Shown here piece by piece: positions 16,190 to 17,998 of a DNA stretch of 17,998 bases. The DNA comes from Gammaproteobacteria bacterium (GTDB lineage Bacteria; Pseudomonadota; Gammaproteobacteria; Eutrophobiales; Eutrophobiaceae): positions 1 to 17,998 of the forward strand of contig JAENIZ010000007.1 in the NCBI GenBank assembly GCA_016844485.1, in the 5' to 3' direction. The notes below the pieces were generated by a model that was given only the letters and a program-made list of their open reading frames with translations, did no database searches and was not told the origin of the DNA. The position numbers and the translations under genes were made by a program. Each line of letters begins with the position of its first letter. Positions within the stretch are counted from its first letter, which is position 1.

Positions 16190-16325
16190 CCCCGTGCACA
16201 ACTATTCGATTTTCCTATAAAAATGCCTGCGCCCTGAAATGCTAAATATGGGCTGTATTTCACTCCTATAGCCCTTTGGCAAGGGTATTTTTTATTAAAA
16301 TAACGATAGCCCGAACGATAAATGC
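16190..16325. other. Non-coding stretch upstream of the tRNA-Leu promoter, with hairpins
   Basis: This is part of a 411-base region (16112-16522) without a convincing gene. TGAAAT (16235-16240) pairs with ATTTCA (16257-16262) over a 16-base loop. CCCTT-TGGC-AAGGG (16272-16285) followed by TATTTTTTATT has the shape of a plus-strand rho-independent terminator, although no plus-strand gene lies upstream of it. Confidence 0.4.
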
Positions 16326-16469
16326 ATGATGAGTGAATGGATTGAGGATTTGATCGATAATCGTGGCTGGACAAAAAATCTGGTCAGATTATTTACTGAT
16401 CGTCTTTATCAACGAAGATATCCAAACCGGTTCCTGTCACTGGCAGAAAATGGAAAAGCATTAATTTGA
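16326..16469 (+). CDS. Possible 47-residue small protein (doubtful)
   Basis: An open frame starts at ATG 16326 (a second ATG follows at once) and ends at TGA 16467-16469. The product begins MMSEWIEDLIDNRGW and contains the basic, aromatic-rich stretch TDRLYQRRYPNRFLSLA. I do not recognise it. It has no Shine-Dalgarno sequence; a loose promoter-like TTGGCA (16275-16280) lies upstream. It is on the opposite strand from all its neighbours and sits just after a plus-strand terminator-like hairpin. It could be a genuine small gene, the remnant of a larger one, or chance. Confidence 0.22.
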   Translation: MMSEWIEDLIDNRGWTKNLVRLFTDRLYQRRYPNRFLSLAENGKALI

Positions 16470-16522
16470 CCCCTTATCTGGGTGGGGATAATTAAGGAAA
16501 TTCTGAAAAAATCAGACGCCCC

Positions 16523-16867
16523 TTAAAAACATTCCTCGCCGAAGTCCTTACAAGTCTTCCTGCACTGACGTTGCCCGGTGCGCGGATTGATGATGCAATC
16601 CTCTCCCCATTTTTTACACACTGTCAGACACTGCTTCTGCCCATTTCCGGCTTCTTCATCCCCCGGGATTATCAGGTCTCCGGACTCCGGTTCAGCAGCT
16701 GGTAGTTCCGTTGTCTCCGCGGCAGCCAGAAGTTGCGCCGCAGTGAAATCTCCATAAATATAATTTTTTTCTGTAGTGACAGTATCTGCTTCAAAAAAAT
16801 AACCGGTGGCAGCAAACGCGGTTGTACACCACATACAAAGAATAATTCCCACTGATAATATACGCAT
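16523..16867 (-). CDS. Small secreted cysteine-rich protein with a duplicated motif
   Basis: I do not recognise a family. From the ATG at 16865-16867 the product has 114 residues: a signal peptide (MRILSVGIILCMWCTTAFA, cut before or after the next Ala), then a short region rich in Thr, Ala, Glu and Pro with acidic residues, then a C-terminal domain with six cysteines. These form two copies of C-x3-C-x6-C at exactly 22 residues' spacing: CLTVCKKWGEDC and CRKTCKDFGEEC, separated by IINPRTGQRQ. The regular pattern predicts three disulphides in the periplasm or outside the cell. A further ATG ten codons upstream (16895-16897) is less likely, because it would put charged residues before the signal peptide and abut a -10-like TAATAT. 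It lies between tRNA-Lys and tRNA-Leu on the same strand. Confidence 0.65.
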   Translation of the reverse strand: MRILSVGIILCMWCTTAFAATGYFFEADTVTTEKNYIYGDFTAAQLLAAAETTELPAAEPESGDLIIPGDEEAGNGQKQCLTVCKKWGEDCIINPRTGQRQCRKTCKDFGEECF

Positions 16868-16986
16868 ATAATTTAATGTCTCATCAAAAATGTGCATGTC
16901 TTTATATTAGACCCCAAAAATGTAGATTGTTCATCTTAATAGTATCTTTAAACCATTGGCGAACCACACTGGATCAACAAAATAAT

Positions 16987-17062
16987 TGGTGGGCCGTATA
17001 GGAATTGAACCTATAACCTTGGGATTAAGAGTCCCCTGCTCTACCAATTGAGCTAACGGCCC
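16987..17062 (-). tRNA. tRNA-Lys(CUU)
   Basis: A 76-base cloverleaf with encoded CCA: acceptor GGGCCGT/ACGGCCC, discriminator A, D-arm TAGCTCAATTGGTAGAGC, anticodon stem GGGGA/TCCCA around loop CTCTTAA (anticodon CTT) and T-arm ATAGGTTCAATTCCTAT. The anticodon stem contains one G-A-type mismatch at its end, within normal range. It is the last tRNA of the Arg-His-Lys group. Confidence 0.93.
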
Positions 17063-17073
17063 TTTCACTTGTC

Positions 17074-17200
17074 AACGGCGGGCTTCTGTTCGCCGTTTAA
17101 CGCGCTTGGCGAAGACGTGGTCTTCACCGCGCTTCGTGACGGTCAAGCCGTCACGCCGCACCTCCCTGTGCGGATGGCACTAGCTTGTTATATATGCCAT
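17074..17200 (-). repeat. Hairpin array A, spacer between tRNA-His and tRNA-Lys
   Basis: The spacer is made of consecutive hairpins with unrelated stems: AACGGCG/CGCCGTT (17074-17097); GAAGAC/GTCTTC with outer GG/CC (17108-17128); CGTGACGG/CCGTCACG (17135-17155); CCGCAC/GTGCGG with loop CTCCCT (17156-17173); ATGGCA/TGCCAT (17174-17200). The last three abut. None is followed by a T-run on the minus strand, so they do not look like terminators. The whole array lies inside the presumed tRNA precursor transcript. Confidence 0.75.
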
Positions 17201-17231
17201 CTCATGGTTGTTTAGATTTCTTTAAGAAAGT

Positions 17232-17308
17232 TGGGGTGAGCGATGGGGATCGAACCCACGACAACCGGAACCACAATCCGGGGCTCTACCAACTGAGCTA
17301 CGCTCACC
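17232..17308 (-). tRNA. tRNA-His(GUG)
   Basis: A 77-base cloverleaf including the His-specific G-1 (17308) opposite C73 and encoded CCA: acceptor GTGAGCG/CGCTCAC, D-arm TAGCTCAGTTGGTAGAGC, anticodon stem CCGGA/TCCGG around TTGTGGT (anticodon GTG) and T-arm GTGGGTTCGATCCCCAT. It is flanked on both sides by hairpin arrays. Confidence 0.97.
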
Positions 17309-17328
17309 ATAGTTAAACTCTATTACCT

Positions 17329-17564
17329 GCCATCCCTGGCGTAGATACTCAATTGCGCTATACACCGGCCTCAACCTCCCTGTTGAGTCGTTGACTCACT
17401 CCATCCCTGGAGTTTGCCCTACGGGCGGACTAAAGTCCGCCCAAATTCAATCCCGTTGAATTTGTCGCCGGGAAAAATCTGTCCGGAACAGATTTTGGCA
17501 GCTTTGCTGCCTGCAAGGTGCAATACAGGGAAGTATTGCATCCAATTCACTCACTGGATGAATT
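17329..17564 (-). repeat. Hairpin array B, between tRNA-His and the tRNA-His fragment
   Basis: At least nine hairpins occur in 236 bases: GCCA/TGGC (17329-17340, loop TCCC); CTCAAC/GTTGAG (17370-17387, loop CTCCCT); ACTCCA/TGGAGT (17398-17413, loop TCCC); GGGCGGAC/GTCCGCCC (17423-17442); AAATTCAA/TTGAATTT (17443-17463, loop TCCCG); AAAATCTGT/ACAGATTTT (17474-17496); GGCAGC/GCTGCC (17497-17511); TGCAATAC/GTATTGCA (17519-17540, loop AGGGAA); AATTCA/TGAATT (17544-17564). Extra alternatives exist: TGAGTC/GACTCA (17384-17398) competes with its neighbours, and GCCC/GGGC (17416-17426). Stems are perfect but unrelated to each other, while several loops share TCCC, which reads GGGA or AGGGAG on the transcribed minus strand. 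Between 17370 and 17564 hairpins cover roughly 80% of bases. Confidence 0.85.
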
Positions 17565-17580
17565 CCTTTTTCCGGCCCGC

Positions 17581-17603
17581 CCAACTGAGCTACGCTCACC
17601 ATA
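17581..17603 (-). pseudogene. 5' fragment of tRNA-His, direct repeat of the intact gene
   Basis: These 23 bases are identical to 17289-17311 of the intact tRNA-His gene. On the minus strand they comprise three leader bases plus G-1 to the D-loop (first 20 bases of the tRNA); the rest of the gene is absent and array B follows. Leader sequences beyond the exact repeat remain alignable (13 of 18 bases in 17313-17330 versus 17604-17621), which points to an old tandem duplication of the gene and its upstream region. Confidence 0.8.
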
Positions 17604-17668
17604 ATAAACCCTGCTGCCTGCTGTTCTGTTACTTTTCACTTGTAATTTTTTACTTATCACTGCTTTTC

Positions 17669-17976
17669 TGGTGCGCCTGGCAGGACTTGAACCTGCAACC
17701 GCCGGCTTAGCTTACCAACTACTGCTTTCGCAGCCTCAAAAAATGAGTTTGTGGTCTGGACTATCTCTTCACCTTCACAGGTGCCACACGTATAGTCTCT
17801 ACGGATCCTCAATAGCATAAGTTTCCACGGGATTACCATCCACGCCTGGGGCGTGGTTAAGGTTTCCCCGTTACGGTGTGGTGCACTCATCAGGTTCGTT
17901 TCCCTAATGAGGCTCCAATAAGTGGCATACGCCACTGCCTAAAGGCCGGTGCTCTATCCAGTTGAGCTACAGGCGC
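17669..17976 (-). tRNA. tRNA-Arg(UCU), interrupted by a group I intron
   Basis: The exons are 17942-17976 and 17669-17710. Joined, they form a 77-base tRNA with acceptor GCGCCTG/CAGGCGC, discriminator A, encoded CCA, D-arm TAGCTCAACTGGATAGAGC, anticodon stem CCGGC/GCCGG, T-arm GCAGGTTCAAGTCCTGC and anticodon loop CTTCTAA. That loop is identical to E. coli argU (anticodon TCT), which supports the splice points: after U34 and before C35. The 5' splice site follows the U of a U-G pair and the intron ends in G, as group I introns require. Without splicing the gene cannot give a normal tRNA. Confidence 0.93.
17711..17941 (-). ncRNA. Self-splicing group I intron (likely subgroup IC3) in tRNA-Arg
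   Basis: The intron is 231 bases. Numbering from its 5' end (position n = 17942 minus window coordinate): P1 pairs exon CUU and intron 1-3 with UUGGAG (24-29), with U34 opposite G27, extended by AGUGGC/GCCACU (6-21). P2 is CUCAUUAGG/CCUGAUGAG (31-56). P3 is CCACAC (61-66) with GUGUGG (153-158). P4 is ACGGG (71-75) with CCCGU (111-115). P5 is ACC (79-81) with GGU (105-107), extended by CCACGCC/GGCGUGG (86-102). P7 is GACUAU (145-150) with AUAGUC (178-183). P8 is CACCU-GUGA-AGGUG (159-172). P9 hairpins include CUGC-GAAA-GCAG (209-220). The classical R and S elements are present as GUAGAGACUAUA and AAGAGAUAGUCC. The terminal G (17711) is omega-G. There is no homing-endonuclease gene. Confidence 0.93.
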
Positions 17977-17998
17977 AATCTATAAGTAACTGGTGATT

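Noticed and set aside
16162..16374. 70-codon minus-strand open frame upstream of tRNA-Leu
   Set aside because: It runs over the tRNA-Leu/tig promoter, has no ribosome-binding site and no recognisable features.
17074..17564. CRISPR array or REP/ERIC-type repeats
   Set aside because: There is no recurring repeat sequence; every stem is different and there are no spacers of constant length. No cas genes are nearby.
17414..17710. 98-codon plus-strand open frame
   Set aside because: It covers hairpins of array B, the tRNA-His fragment and the tRNA-Arg 3' exon; composition and context do not support a protein.
17657..17935. 92-codon minus-strand open frame over the tRNA-Arg region
   Set aside because: It spans the group I intron and the 3' tRNA exon; the bases are explained by ribozyme helices and cloverleaf, and the product has no known family or homing-endonuclease motif.

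Overview
The window is a piece of a gammaproteobacterial chromosome of moderate G+C. The assignment rests on the conserved run tig-clpP-clpX-lon-hupB-ppiD, an E. coli-type FadE, a FabI-type enoyl reductase, tRNA genes with encoded CCA ends, and sigma70 and sigma32 promoters that match the E. coli consensus. From memory, the placing of fabI and a peptide ABC transporter next to this run resembles Pseudomonas more than the enterics. I cannot name a genus.

Layout, left to right. 1-1827 is the N-terminal three quarters of an acyl-CoA dehydrogenase (fadE, minus strand, running off the left edge). 1944-6501 is a minus-strand peptide-type ABC importer operon: a lipoprotein binding protein with an extra C-terminal membrane anchor, then two permeases, with no ATPase gene following. 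fabI (6632-7411, plus) is divergent from that operon and convergent with ppiD. From 7457 to the right edge every convincing gene is on the minus strand. Read in the direction of transcription, from right to left, these are: tRNA-Arg(UCU) split by a group I intron; a 5' fragment of tRNA-His; a dense array of hairpins; tRNA-His(GUG); a second hairpin array; tRNA-Lys(CUU); a small secreted cysteine-rich protein; a 411-base stretch with little in it; tRNA-Leu(UAG); tig; clpP; clpX; lon; hupB; tRNA-Val(UAC); tRNA-Asp(GUC); a terminator; and ppiD.

The core is a protein-quality-control cluster: trigger factor folds nascent chains, ClpXP and Lon degrade damaged or tagged proteins, HU compacts DNA, and PpiD is the membrane-anchored periplasmic chaperone. 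lon has a near-consensus heat-shock (sigma32) promoter, and hupB has a near-consensus sigma70 promoter whose transcript probably continues into tRNA-Val and tRNA-Asp. FabI and FadE act in fatty-acid synthesis and degradation.

The most unusual part is the right end (16.5-18.0 kb). The tRNA-Arg(UCU) gene carries a complete 231-base group I ribozyme between anticodon positions 34 and 35. The spacers around tRNA-His consist almost wholly of back-to-back perfect hairpins with unrelated stems, several of which share a GGGA or AGGGAG loop on the transcribed strand. The larger array lies between a full tRNA-His and a copied 5' piece of the same gene. Next to this lies a small secreted protein ending in two 22-residue cysteine repeats. 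These are the items most likely to be undescribed.
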